Below, in pieces: positions 54,233 through 63,792 of a stretch of DNA of 64,000 bases; position 1 is the stretch's first letter, and the number at the start of each line of letters is the position of its first letter. Under the pieces are notes generated by a model. The model was not told the DNA's origin. It made no database searches and worked only from the letters and a program-made list of their open reading frames with translations. The position numbers were made by a program, and so were the translations under genes. Source of the DNA: Filimonas effusa (GTDB lineage Bacteria; Bacteroidota; Bacteroidia; Chitinophagales; Chitinophagaceae); contig NZ_SDHZ01000001.1 in the NCBI RefSeq assembly GCF_004118675.1, forward strand, positions 992,001 to 1,056,000. The letters are read 5' to 3'.

Positions 54233-55813
54233 ATGATAGAACAAAATTCGCTGGTAGAGTATGGCGCCAGGAGGGTGATTATTACCATCACCGCCGTCGT
54301 CTGTGCCCTGCTGGAGATCATTGATACTACCATCGTTAACGTAGCCATCAATGATATGAGAGGTAGCCTCGGCGCTACGCTCAACGAAGTGAGCTGGGTG
54401 ATTACCGCATACGCCATCGCAAACGTGATCATCGTCCCCATGACCAGCTGGCTTTCCCAGCAGTTCGGACGTACCAACTACTTTGCCACCTCCATCATCC
54501 TGTTCACCGTATCCTCCTTCCTGTGCGGTAATGCTACCTCCATAGGCGAGCTCATTATCTTCCGCTTCATGCAGGGCCTGGGAGGAGGTGCACTGCTCGT
54601 AACATCTCAAACGATTATTACCGAGATCTATCCCCAGGAGAAACGCCCGATGGCGCAGGCCATCTATACCCTGGGGGTGATCGTCGGCCCCACGCTGGGC
54701 CCGCCCCTGGGAGGTTATATCATTGAACATTACGCATGGCCCTATATCTTCTACATCAATATCCCGGTAGGTATCATCGCTGCCCTGCTTACCATGGTAT
54801 ATGTGAAAAGCCCCAAATACGCCGAAAAACGGAAGGCAAGTGAAGTCGACTGGCTCGGCATCGGACTGCTGGCGCTTGCCGTAGGATCCCTGCAATACAT
54901 CCTCGAAAAAGGACAGGAAGAAGACTGGTTCGCTAACAATACCATCGTAGTCCTCGCCATCCTTGCAGGCCTCGGTACTTTCTTCTTTATATGGCGCGAA
55001 CTTACTTATAAATATCCCGTAGTAGAACTCCGTGTGCTAAAGAATAGTAACCTGCGCATAGGAGTGGTCTTGTCCTTTATCATGGGCTTTGGCCTCTATG
55101 GCTCTACGTTTGTAATTCCGTTGTATACCCAGTCCATCCTGGGCTGGAATGCACAGCAGGCAGGTCTGCTCATGGTGCCAAGTACGCTCGTGGTAGCGTT
55201 TATGATGCCTATAGTGGGACAGCTCATCCAGAAAGGGGTATCGCAAAAACTGCTCATCTCCGGCGGCATGCTCATCTTCTTTATCTACTGCCTGGGCTCC
55301 TATAAGATCATAACCCCGTCCACCGGGGGCGACAACTTTTTCTGGGTGCTCATGATCCGCGGCGTAGGCCTCGGATTCCTTTCCGTACCCGTGGCAGTAA
55401 TGTCGCTGTCTACTTTAAAAGGTCCTCAGATAGGGCAGGGGGCCGCCTTCTCAGGTATGATGCGTCAGTTGGGCGGCTCCTTTGGCGTGGCGCTCATCTC
55501 AACATTTATCTCGAGGCAGAACATGAAACACCGAAGTAACCTGGTGTCGAAACTAAACATCTACGATCCCGATGTGCAGCATCGCATCGCCAGCCTCAAA
55601 GCAGGTTTTATGGCCAAAGGCATGCCGTCAAATACCGCAGAAGCTACAGCCTATAAACTGCTCGATGGAAGTATCTCTCTTCAGTCAACAGTCCTTTCCT
55701 ATATGGATGTGTTCCTCTGGGTAGGTGTTATGTTCCTGGCCTGCGTACCTATCGTTATCTTCTTCGTTAAAAGCGCTAAAAACAAGGTCAGCCTCTCCGA
55801 TGCTGCCCACTAA
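54233..55813 (+). CDS. EmrB-type DHA2 MFS multidrug transporter (14 helices)
   Basis: 526 aa. DHA2 text: ALLEIIDTTIVNVAINDMRGSLGATLNEVSWVITAYAIANVIIVPMTSWLSQQFGRTNYF (motif A and the first helices), RFMQGLGGGALLVTSQTII and the motif C region TLGVIVGPTLGPPLGGYI. It is a proton antiporter of the inner membrane that exports hydrophobic compounds through EmrA and TolC. The tandem Usp gene follows after 11 bases. Confidence 0.94.
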   Translation: MIEQNSLVEYGARRVIITITAVVCALLEIIDTTIVNVAINDMRGSLGATLNEVSWVITAYAIANVIIVPMTSWLSQQFGRTNYFATSIILFTVSSFLCGNATSIGELIIFRFMQGLGGGALLVTSQTIITEIYPQEKRPMAQAIYTLGVIVGPTLGPPLGGYIIEHYAWPYIFYINIPVGIIAALLTMVYVKSPKYAEKRKASEVDWLGIGLLALAVGSLQYILEKGQEEDWFANNTIVVLAILAGLGTFFFIWRELTYKYPVVELRVLKNSNLRIGVVLSFIMGFGLYGSTFVIPLYTQSILGWNAQQAGLLMVPSTLVVAFMMPIVGQLIQKGVSQKLLISGGMLIFFIYCLGSYKIITPSTGGDNFFWVLMIRGVGLGFLSVPVAVMSLSTLKGPQIGQGAAFSGMMRQLGGSFGVALISTFISRQNMKHRSNLVSKLNIYDPDVQHRIASLKAGFMAKGMPSNTAEATAYKLLDGSISLQSTVLSYMDVFLWVGVMFLACVPIVIFFVKSAKNKVSLSDAAH

Positions 55814-55824
55814 ACCCAATAGCT

Positions 55825-56652
55825 ATGATCCCAACCATCCTGGTCATAACCAATATTTCGCCATCTTCTCAGAATGCACTGAACTATACCTGCCAGCTTT
55901 TCCAGAACCAGCAGGCACGTATTATCGTGCTGCGCATATTTGCATTGACATCCGGTTTTGCAGGTGACGGACTGGCAATGGCCGCCATGGCCGAAACTGT
56001 GGCCAGCCACGAAAAATGGCTCGAAATAGAAAAGGCAAGTGTAATGGAAGCTTTCCCCGGCCTCGATATTGAAACCCGCATGGTCGCTGGCACATTCGAT
56101 GAAACGCTGAGAGAACAGATAGCATTGGAAAACGCTGCCGCTGTTGTTTTTGGAGAAGAAGGTGATCATAATGCATTGCTCTCCTGGGATAACTATGTGT
56201 TGAATGCATTTATCGACCTGCCGGTACCTGTGCTGCTCGTGCCGGCAGGCGCCCGCTTCAAAACTGTCAGTCATATTGCATTCGCATGTAACTATAAAAG
56301 AGAAAACCTGCACGGACCTGTCGATACACTGAAAAAGATGATGACAAGGTTAAACTGCCAGTTACATTTTGTACATGTAACCCCCGAAAACAAAGGCCTT
56401 TCCGCCGAAGAACAAACCTGGAAACAACGCTGGCAGAACGAGCTGCACGAATATCCTGTATACTTCGATGAACTCGAAGATAACGATGTGGTGACAGCGC
56501 TCGATAGGTTTTGCGAAAGCAGGGAAGTCGACTTGCTTGCCATACGCCCGCATCGTGCGGGTATATGGGCCAGTATCTTTGATAAAAGCCAGACCAGGGA
56601 AATCGTAAACCTGAATAAACTGCCTGTACTCGCGCTTCGCTCAACGCCATAA
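55825..56652 (+). CDS. Tandem universal stress protein
   Basis: 275 aa made of two Usp-like halves. The first half starts with IPTILVITNISPSSQNALNY and has VVFGEEGDHNALL and VPVLLVPAGA. The second starts near VSHIAFACNYKRENLHGPVDTLKKM and ends with LLAIRPHRAGIWASIFDKSQTREIVNLNKLPVLALR. The ATP-loop GX2GX9G(S/T) is not intact in either half, so nucleotide binding is doubtful. It lies 11 bases after emrB and is probably the last gene of the TetR-controlled operon. Its role there is unknown. Confidence 0.8.
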   Translation: MIPTILVITNISPSSQNALNYTCQLFQNQQARIIVLRIFALTSGFAGDGLAMAAMAETVASHEKWLEIEKASVMEAFPGLDIETRMVAGTFDETLREQIALENAAAVVFGEEGDHNALLSWDNYVLNAFIDLPVPVLLVPAGARFKTVSHIAFACNYKRENLHGPVDTLKKMMTRLNCQLHFVHVTPENKGLSAEEQTWKQRWQNELHEYPVYFDELEDNDVVTALDRFCESREVDLLAIRPHRAGIWASIFDKSQTREIVNLNKLPVLALRSTP

Positions 56653-56791
56653 TAAACTTGTCCGCAGCCGGTATTTGATCTGCTATAACCTGCACATCCC
56701 GCTGCTATCTGCTATCTGTCTTCGCCATCTGTTTAAAATCCTTTAGCTTTATCCATCACAAAGCACCTGGCAGTGAACTAAAGAAAGTGGT

Positions 56792-58045
56792 ATGAAAAAA
56801 GTCTGGATAATAATCGTAGCGGCATTGGCGGGAAGCGTCTCTTTCGCTCAGTCAAAAAAACTCACCTTAACAAATCGCCTCGCGCAGCAGCGCCCCGATG
56901 AACGCATCGTCTTAACACGCGATCAGGTGAACAGTAAAGTAAAACTCTCCGCCGAAAAACCTTATTGCATTATCACCACCGAAAGTGGTGTCCCCAAAGT
57001 AATACAGTTCGATGACCTCGATGGCGATGGCAACTGGGACGAAGCAGCATTCCTGGGTACCTTTGAACCCAAACAAAAACAGGTCTTCCTCATCTCCGCA
57101 AGTAAGTCGCCCGCAACAGTAAAAGCAGTAGTGCGCGCCCACGTCCGCCACCGTCATAAAAACGCGGATAATACTTTTGCCGATGCGGTAGATACCGACA
57201 CCATGCCCTATAATAACCAGCCTACCGATTTCTCAAAGCAGAAACTCCCTCCATATCTTACCGAAGGCCCTGCATGGGAAAACGATAAAGTAGGCTTCCG
57301 CAAATATTTCGACGTCCGCAACGCCAACGATATCTGGGGTAAAACAACAGCAAAGATGGTCCTGGAAGAAGTAGGAGCAGACCCCTCCGTATCCTACCAC
57401 CATTTCAACCCCGCATGGGGCATGGATATCCTCAGGGTAGGCAAAGCCCTGGGCGCCGGAGCCCTCGCCCTGCAAATGCCTGTCAATGGAAAAGACAGTG
57501 TCTTCCGCTTCGGCACCAACGTAAAACAAACCACCTATAAGAAACTGGCCGATGGCCCCGTACGCGCCATCTTCCGCATCAGCTACCAGTCATGGCAGGT
57601 CGCAGGCCAGTCAGTCGATGTTACGGAAGAGATCAGCATCTGGGGCGGTCAGTATTTCTTTGAGAATAAAGTAACACTACAAAACGCGCCGGCCGGCGCA
57701 CGTCTCATCACAGGTACAATAGACTTTTATGAAACCGGCTTCCACCCCGTAAAAACAAAAGGGATAACCGGCCTCTATACATTCGGAATACAAAGCGAGA
57801 ACCACGATAAATTGGGCCTCGCCATCCTGGCACCTGCAAAACAGGTCATCCATACAGCTCCGCTGAATGCAGGCGGCATCGCCAATACCTTTGGCGTTTG
57901 GCTCAACCCTCAAAAACAAAAAGCCGTCTATCGCTTTTACAGCTGCTGGGAAAAAACAGATCCCGTTTTCAGCAACGAAACCGCCTTCACAGCATTATTA
58001 CAACAACAATCCGACGCATGGAATAACCCCATCCGCATAAAATAA
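56792..58045 (+). CDS. Secreted DUF4861 family protein
   Basis: 417 aa, signal peptide 1-19 (ending SFAQ). A Ca-binding-like DxDxDG loop lies at 75-80 (DLDGDGNWDEA). The central text EGPAWENDKVGFRKYFDVRNANDIWGK followed by HHFNPAWGMDILRVGKALGAGALAL is the mark of DUF4861. The later part is a beta-sandwich (DVTEEISIWGGQYFFENKVTL, GTIDFYETGFHPVKTKG). In Bacteroidota the family is often found near polysaccharide-use genes. Here it stands alone between the efflux operon and the imu cassette; a hairpin terminator follows. Activity is not assigned here. Confidence 0.75.
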   Translation: MKKVWIIIVAALAGSVSFAQSKKLTLTNRLAQQRPDERIVLTRDQVNSKVKLSAEKPYCIITTESGVPKVIQFDDLDGDGNWDEAAFLGTFEPKQKQVFLISASKSPATVKAVVRAHVRHRHKNADNTFADAVDTDTMPYNNQPTDFSKQKLPPYLTEGPAWENDKVGFRKYFDVRNANDIWGKTTAKMVLEEVGADPSVSYHHFNPAWGMDILRVGKALGAGALALQMPVNGKDSVFRFGTNVKQTTYKKLADGPVRAIFRISYQSWQVAGQSVDVTEEISIWGGQYFFENKVTLQNAPAGARLITGTIDFYETGFHPVKTKGITGLYTFGIQSENHDKLGLAILAPAKQVIHTAPLNAGGIANTFGVWLNPQKQKAVYRFYSCWEKTDPVFSNETAFTALLQQQSDAWNNPIRIK

Positions 58046-58065
58046 CCGGGAAACCAGTTCACAAA

Positions 58066-58108
58066 AGAACAGGGCTGATCAATTAAATGGTCAGCCCTGT
58101 TCTTTTTA
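58066..58108 (+). terminator. Terminator after the DUF4861 gene
   Basis: AGAACAGGGCTGATC (58066-58080) pairs with GGTCAGCCCTGTTCT (58089-58103) over 15 bp with one mismatch (G:T in RNA); a T-run follows. Confidence 0.8.
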
Positions 58109-58163
58109 ATCTCCCCGCAGTACTTTACCCCCAAGCGCATAATCTTAACAGAAAAGAAGAATG

Positions 58164-58192
58164 TATTAGTCTTGTTTGCTAAAAATATTAGT
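58164..58192 (+). promoter_or_regulatory. Direct repeat TATTAGT upstream of imuA
   Basis: TATTAGT occurs at 58164-58170 and 58186-58192, 22 bp apart, that is, about two helical turns on the same face. A -7-like TATTTTCG starts at 58192. It could hold a damage-response operator; no known LexA box was recognised. Confidence 0.35.
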
Positions 58193-58222
58193 ATTTTCGT
58201 GTAGCAAAACCGTTCCTTATCC

Positions 58223-58957
58223 ATGAAAGCAGAGATCATAGCACGGCTTCAGAGAGAAATTCTCCCGCTGCAGGGCTTCAAACCCGCGCAGGAGCCGGCT
58301 ATTGATATGGGATGGAATGAATTGAATAACGCTTTCCCAAACGCCACCTTCCCGCTCGGGGCCGTCCATGAATTCCTGAGTAATACCTCCGAACAGGCCG
58401 CTGCAACAGCAGGATTTGTAAGTGGTATAACTGGTCATCTCATGGCACGCGGCGGAGCCTGCCTCTGGCTTACCTCCTCGCGGAATGTCTTTCCGCCCGC
58501 GCTCTCCAACTTTGGCATCGATCCCCATCGGGTCATCTTTGTCCATCCGCGTAACGAGAATGAATGCCACTGGGCCATGGAAGAAGCCCTCAAAACCGAA
58601 GGCCTCGCCGCTGTCATAGCCTCTTGCAGTAATATCAGCCTCACCGCCTCCAGGCGCCTGCAACTGGCTGTAGAACAATCCGGTAATACCGGTTTCCTGT
58701 TACGCCACCAGCCGGCAGGTTTAAACCCCGTCGCAACAATCGCCCGCTGGCGTATCAGCCCGCTGGCTACTCAAACAGATTACAATCTGCCCGGCGTAGG
58801 TTTCCCCCGCTGGAACGTCGAACTCCTTAAGATCCGTAACGGCAAACCGGGAACCTGGCAACTGGAATGGACCGCCACCGGCTTCCGTAACATCCCGTCA
58901 CAACCCCAGGCAATCTCTGTACAGCAGCCCTGGTGGCAGCAGCAAAAAACTGGATGA
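58223..58957 (+). CDS. imuA: ImuA, RecA-like accessory factor of the mutagenesis cassette
   Basis: 244 aa with a RecA/SulA-like core. FPLGAVHEFLSNTSEQAAATAGFVSGI occupies the place of the RecA P-loop but lacks GKT, as in many ImuA proteins. GGACLWLTSSRNVFPPALSNFGIDPHRVIFVHP, LAAVIASCSNISLTASRRLQLAVEQSGNTGFLLRH and RWRISPL follow. ImuA, ImuB and DnaE2 act together in error-prone bypass of DNA damage. Its TGA overlaps the imuB ATG (ATGA). Confidence 0.85.
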   Translation: MKAEIIARLQREILPLQGFKPAQEPAIDMGWNELNNAFPNATFPLGAVHEFLSNTSEQAAATAGFVSGITGHLMARGGACLWLTSSRNVFPPALSNFGIDPHRVIFVHPRNENECHWAMEEALKTEGLAAVIASCSNISLTASRRLQLAVEQSGNTGFLLRHQPAGLNPVATIARWRISPLATQTDYNLPGVGFPRWNVELLKIRNGKPGTWQLEWTATGFRNIPSQPQAISVQQPWWQQQKTG

Positions 58958-60462
58958 CCATGCAGCAACGCTTTTTATCCATATGGTTCAGGCATCTCTA
59001 TGCCAATTGGTGCTGCCGTAAAAACCCGGCATTAAGCAGCCTCCCGCTGGTAATTGCAGAACCTCAGCAAGGCCGTATGGTCATCGTTGCCGTCAGCGCA
59101 GTCGCATCAGAACAGGGTATTGCCGAAAACATGACCGTTGCCGATGCCAGGGTCTTATGCCCCGCACTTCATGTCCACGACTTTCGGCCGGAACTGCCGC
59201 AGCAGTTGCTTACAGCCCTCGGCAAATGGTGTATCGGTTTTACGCCCGTAACGGCAATAGACCCGCCCAATGGCCTCATGCTCGACATCTCAGGATGCCC
59301 GCATCTCTGGAGAGGAGAGGGCAACTACCTCAAAACCATCGTCACACGTCTTAGCCACCTCGGCTACGATGTCCGCGCCGCCATCGCCGGCACGCCCGCC
59401 ACAGCATGGGCTGTCGCCAGGTTCGGACAAACAACACCCATTATTCCACAGGAGCAACAGCTCCAGGCATTACTTCCCCTGCCACCGGCAGCCCTGCAAC
59501 TCGAACAACCTGTGCTCGATAAAATGCTGAAACTGGGAATGTACCAGGTTGGCAGCTTCATTCATATGCCCCGCCCGGTCCTCCGCCGCCGCTTCGGCGA
59601 ACACCTGTTACTGCGCATCGATCAGGCCCTGGGGTATAAACCCGACCCGTTACTGCCATTAATACCTCCCAACCCCTGGAGCGAACGCCTGCCATGTATT
59701 CAACCCATCGTAACTGCCAAAGGAATAGAAATAGCTATCCAACATCTCCTGGAACGTATTTGCCACCGCCTGCAACACGAAGGAAAAGGCCTCCGCACTG
59801 CCACCCTCAAAGCCTGGCGCGCCGATGGTCAGATCCGCCAGATCTCTATCGGCACCAGCCGCCCCGTGTCTGCCATCCAACACTTGTTCCGCCTTTTCGA
59901 ACTCAAAATAGATACCCTCGAACCCGGTGAAGGAATAGAACGCTTCGTAATGGAAGCCCCCACGGTCGAAGACCTCCCGCCGGCACAGGAATGCCTCTGG
60001 GGAGGAACAGGCGCCTCAGCCGGTCAGCACCTGGCAGAACTGGTCGATAAACTCACCGGTAAACTTGGTATTAACAATGTCCGCCGCTTTCTCCCACAGG
60101 AACACCACTGGCCCGAACGCGCTGTCAAAAAAGCCTGCTCCCTGAACGAACTGCCCGCATCCACATGGAACCCGCAAAAACGCCGCCCCGTATTCCTGCT
60201 GCCCACACCCGAAAAAATTGAAGTGGCAGCCCCCGTACCCGACTACCCACCCATGCACTTCCGTTATAATAACCAGTTGCACAAGATCAAAAAAGCCGAT
60301 GGCCCCGAACGTATCGAAAGAGAATGGTGGCTCGAAGAAGGCCCCCACCGCGATTATTATACCGTAGAAGACGACCAGGGCAACCGCTATTGGCTCTTCC
60401 GCTCCGGCTACTACTCCGCCGGTAAACCTCACAGCTGGTTTATCCACGGCTTCTTTGCTTAA
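58954..60462 (+). CDS. imuB: ImuB, catalytically inactive Y-family polymerase homologue
   Basis: The ATG at 58954 overlaps the imuA stop (ATGA) and is chosen; a GTG at 58933 and an ATG at 58960 are alternatives. 502 aa. It begins QRFLSIWFRHLYANW, where active Y-family polymerases have the metal-binding Asp-x-Asp block, so catalysis is not expected. Palm/finger text LPLVIAEPQQG, AENMTVADARVLCPAL, GLMLDISGCPHLW and RAAIAGTPATAWAVARFG is preserved. ImuB is the hub that ties DnaE2 to the beta clamp. The C-terminus ends with RDYYTVEDDQGNRYWLFRSG, a conserved ImuB tail. dnaE2 follows after 17 bases. Confidence 0.9.
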   Translation: MTMQQRFLSIWFRHLYANWCCRKNPALSSLPLVIAEPQQGRMVIVAVSAVASEQGIAENMTVADARVLCPALHVHDFRPELPQQLLTALGKWCIGFTPVTAIDPPNGLMLDISGCPHLWRGEGNYLKTIVTRLSHLGYDVRAAIAGTPATAWAVARFGQTTPIIPQEQQLQALLPLPPAALQLEQPVLDKMLKLGMYQVGSFIHMPRPVLRRRFGEHLLLRIDQALGYKPDPLLPLIPPNPWSERLPCIQPIVTAKGIEIAIQHLLERICHRLQHEGKGLRTATLKAWRADGQIRQISIGTSRPVSAIQHLFRLFELKIDTLEPGEGIERFVMEAPTVEDLPPAQECLWGGTGASAGQHLAELVDKLTGKLGINNVRRFLPQEHHWPERAVKKACSLNELPASTWNPQKRRPVFLLPTPEKIEVAAPVPDYPPMHFRYNNQLHKIKKADGPERIEREWWLEEGPHRDYYTVEDDQGNRYWLFRSGYYSAGKPHSWFIHGFFA

Positions 60463-60479
60463 AACAAAAACGAATACGT

Positions 60480-63400
60480 ATGCCCACAGAACCAAACATT
60501 ACGGAACATATAACTATAAATGATACGCATACCGCAATACAACCGGAACAAAAACAACCCTATGCCGAGCTGCAGGTAACAACAAACTTCAGCTTCCTGC
60601 GTGGCGCATCACATCCCGCCGAACTCGTAGAACAGGCTAAAAACCTGGGCTATACTAAAATCGCAATAACCGACAGAAATACACTGGCAGGAGTGGTGCG
60701 CGCCCATGCCGCCGCCAGGGAACACGGCATAACTATCATCCCGGCCTGTCGCCTCGACTTGCTTGATGGCCCATCCCTGCTCGCATATCCCACCTGTAAA
60801 ACGGCCTATGAAAGTCTCTCTACCTTACTTACCAAAGGCAACCTGCGCACCGGAAAAGGCCAATGCGAACTCTATAAGGCCGATGCCTTCCAGCACGCAA
60901 AAGGACTGAAGTGGATCATATTACCACCAGGTTCACTCACCGCATCTTTCGAATGGGATCCCATATTCCTCGCTCAGCTGAAAGAATACAAAACCACCTT
61001 TGGCAACGACCTCTACCTCGCCGCTACCCGCTTTTACAACGACGATGACTTGAAAAAACTCCACCGCCTCTCTCTTCTGTCACAGGAATTTAACATCCCC
61101 CTGGTGGCCACTAACGATGTCTATTATCATATCCCCGATAGACGCCAGCTCCAGGACATCGTTACCTGCATCCGCGAAAAATGCACCATCGGCAAAGCCG
61201 GCTTCCGTCTCCAACAAAATGCAGAACGTTACCTGAAACCGGCAGAAGAAATGAACCGCCTCTTTCGTCATTACCCGCAGGCTATTACCAACGCAACCGC
61301 TATCGCAAACGCCTGCAACTTTTCCCTCGACTCCCTGAAATATGTCTACCCCGAAGAACTCACAACGGAAGGCCGCACGCCCCAGCAGGAACTAACCTTC
61401 CTCGCATGGCAGGGCGCCAGGGAAAAATTCGGAGAACATATCCCTGAAAAGATCAGTAGCGCTATTAATTACGAGCTACGTTTCATGGAAGAAATGAACT
61501 ACGCCTCTTATTTTTTAACGGTCTACGATATCGTCCGCTTCGCCCGTAAACAAAACATCCTTTGCCAGGGGCGTGGTTCCGCAGCCAACTCTACCGTCTG
61601 TTATTGCCTCGGCATTACCGCCGTCAACCCCGATAAATTCGACCTGCTTTTCGAACGTTTCATCTCCTCTGCCCGTAATGAACCACCCGACATCGATGTC
61701 GATTTCGAACACGAACGCCGCGAAGAAGTCATGCAATACATCTATCAGAAGTATGGCCGCGACAGGGCTGCAATAGTAGCCACCGTTACACAACAACACA
61801 GCAAAGGCGCCATCCGTGATGTAGGAAAAGCAATGGGTTTATCCGTCGATGTCATCAACCGCATCTCCCGCGCCCTCGGTGAATTGAGAGACGATGAATT
61901 CGACGAAAAGCGCATGCGTGAACATGGCCTTGATATAAATGACCCATATCTCAAAAAAGTACTGTCACTCACCCAACAATTTAAAGGCTTCCCCCGTCAG
62001 TTGGGCCAGCACACCGGCGGTTTCGTCATTACCCAGGGCAAACTTTCCGATCTGTGCCCCATCCTCAATGCCCGTATGGAAAACCGTACCTGCATCGAAT
62101 GGAATAAAGACGATATCGATACCCTTGGTTTCCTGAAAATAGATGTCCTGGCCCTCGGTATGCTCACCTGCATGCGCAAAGCCTTCGACCTCATGGCTAA
62201 CCACCATCATAAAAAATATACGCTCGACACCATCCCCGGAGAAGACCCGAAGGTCTATGAAATGATCAGCAATGCCGACACCATCGGCGTCTTCCAGATA
62301 GAAAGCCGCGCCCAGCAATCGATGCTGCCAAGACTACGACCCCAGGAATTTTATGATCTGGTAATAGAAGTGGCCATCGTTCGCCCTGGTCCTATACAGG
62401 GCAATATGGTGCATCCTTATCTTAAGCGGAGAAATAAAGAAGAAACGGTGAGTTATCCTTCTGAAGAACTTAGAGAAATTTTACACAAAACCCTGGGAGT
62501 GCCGTTATTCCAGGAACAAGCCATGAAAATAGCCATCGTGGCCGCAGGATTCTCCCCCGCAGAAGCCGATGCCTTGCGCCGCAGCATGGCAACATTCAAA
62601 ACTGAAGGCATGGTCGCAAAATTTAGAAAAAAGCTCGTCGACGGTATGCGCAGCAAAGGATATGAAGAAGAGTATGCATTGAGGATTTTCCGCCAGTTGG
62701 AAGGCTTCGGCAGCTACGGCTTCCCCGAAAGCCATGCCGCCAGCTTCGCACTCCTCGTTTACGCCTCCTCCTGGATCAAATACTATTATCCCGATGTCTT
62801 CGCCTGCTCCCTGTTGAACAGCATGCCCATGGGCTTTTACCAGCCCGCCCAAATTATTACCGATGCCCGTAAACACGGCGTCACCGTCCTCCCCGTCGAC
62901 GTCAACCATTCCAGCTGGGATAATACGCTCGAAGAAAAACAAGGCGACTATTGCGCCCTCCGCCTCGGCTTCCGACAGGTCAAAGGATTACGCCAGGAAG
63001 AAATGCAGCTGCTGGCCTCCGCCCGCTCACAGATGAAAGAAAAGGCAGTAGCCTTCACCACCATTACCACCCTGCACGCCGCCGGCATCTCCCAGTCTGC
63101 CCTCGAATGCCTCGCCGGTGCCGATGCATTCACCTCACTCGGCCTCAACAGGCGGCAGGCCCTGTGGGAAGTCTCCGCCCTCCACGATCACCCCACAGGC
63201 GTTTTTACCGGGCAACCCTCCGAATCCGAAACAGAACAAAAAGTACCACTCCCCATCCTTACACCCGCCGAACACGTCCTGCTCGATTACAACGCAATCG
63301 ACCTCTCCCTGAAAGGCCATCCCGTACAGTTCGTCCGACCACAATTGCAAATGCTGCAGGTCACGCCCACAGCCAACCTGGCAAAAATGAAAGACGGCGA

Positions 63401-63749
63401 CTATGTTAAAGTAGCCGGGTTGATACTCGTGCGCCAGCGCCCGGGCACCGCAAAAAACGTATGTTTTATAACCATTGAAGATGAAACCGGCAACAGCAAT
63501 CTCGTCGTTTTCGAAGAGCGCTTCATCTGTTACAGGAGAGAAATACTCCAGTCAAAATTGCTGATGGTAGAAGGAAAATTGCAACGCGAAGGCGACGTCA
63601 TTCATGTAGTGGTAGAAGCCTGCTATAACCTGTCGCAGCTCTTACACAAACTGGCAGCCCCAACGCTGCCCGCTACGATAAACAAACGCGCCCAATCTCA
63701 AACCAGGCCTGAAGAATCAAAACTCCCCGCCTCAAGAGATTTCAAATAA
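60480..63749 (+). CDS. dnaE2: Error-prone DNA polymerase III alpha-type, ImuC/DnaE2
   Basis: 1089 aa. An N-terminal PHP domain (AELQVTTNFSFLRGASHPAELV, ITDRNTLAGVVRAH) is followed by the C-family polymerase core. The catalytic aspartates are in PPDIDVDFEHERREEV (Asp406, Asp408) and FLKIDVLALGML (Asp555). Helix-hairpin-helix and OB-fold domains (DYVKVAGLILVRQRPGTAKNVCFITIEDETGN) close the protein. The length, the short C-terminus without a tau-binding region and the imuAB neighbours identify DnaE2 rather than the replicative DnaE. It synthesises past lesions with low fidelity. The first 25 residues are a poorly conserved extension; the start could be later. Confidence 0.95.
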   Translation: MPTEPNITEHITINDTHTAIQPEQKQPYAELQVTTNFSFLRGASHPAELVEQAKNLGYTKIAITDRNTLAGVVRAHAAAREHGITIIPACRLDLLDGPSLLAYPTCKTAYESLSTLLTKGNLRTGKGQCELYKADAFQHAKGLKWIILPPGSLTASFEWDPIFLAQLKEYKTTFGNDLYLAATRFYNDDDLKKLHRLSLLSQEFNIPLVATNDVYYHIPDRRQLQDIVTCIREKCTIGKAGFRLQQNAERYLKPAEEMNRLFRHYPQAITNATAIANACNFSLDSLKYVYPEELTTEGRTPQQELTFLAWQGAREKFGEHIPEKISSAINYELRFMEEMNYASYFLTVYDIVRFARKQNILCQGRGSAANSTVCYCLGITAVNPDKFDLLFERFISSARNEPPDIDVDFEHERREEVMQYIYQKYGRDRAAIVATVTQQHSKGAIRDVGKAMGLSVDVINRISRALGELRDDEFDEKRMREHGLDINDPYLKKVLSLTQQFKGFPRQLGQHTGGFVITQGKLSDLCPILNARMENRTCIEWNKDDIDTLGFLKIDVLALGMLTCMRKAFDLMANHHHKKYTLDTIPGEDPKVYEMISNADTIGVFQIESRAQQSMLPRLRPQEFYDLVIEVAIVRPGPIQGNMVHPYLKRRNKEETVSYPSEELREILHKTLGVPLFQEQAMKIAIVAAGFSPAEADALRRSMATFKTEGMVAKFRKKLVDGMRSKGYEEEYALRIFRQLEGFGSYGFPESHAASFALLVYASSWIKYYYPDVFACSLLNSMPMGFYQPAQIITDARKHGVTVLPVDVNHSSWDNTLEEKQGDYCALRLGFRQVKGLRQEEMQLLASARSQMKEKAVAFTTITTLHAAGISQSALECLAGADAFTSLGLNRRQALWEVSALHDHPTGVFTGQPSESETEQKVPLPILTPAEHVLLDYNAIDLSLKGHPVQFVRPQLQMLQVTPTANLAKMKDGDYVKVAGLILVRQRPGTAKNVCFITIEDETGNSNLVVFEERFICYRREILQSKLLMVEGKLQREGDVIHVVVEACYNLSQLLHKLAAPTLPATINKRAQSQTRPEESKLPASRDFK

Positions 63750-63792
63750 ACGGTCCCCGTCTGCGAATACCTGTTGAAACAAACCCAATGAA

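Noticed and set aside
58933-58953. GTG start for imuB at 58933
   Set aside because: The ATG at 58954 forms an ATGA overlap with the imuA stop and is directly followed by the conserved ImuB N-terminus.
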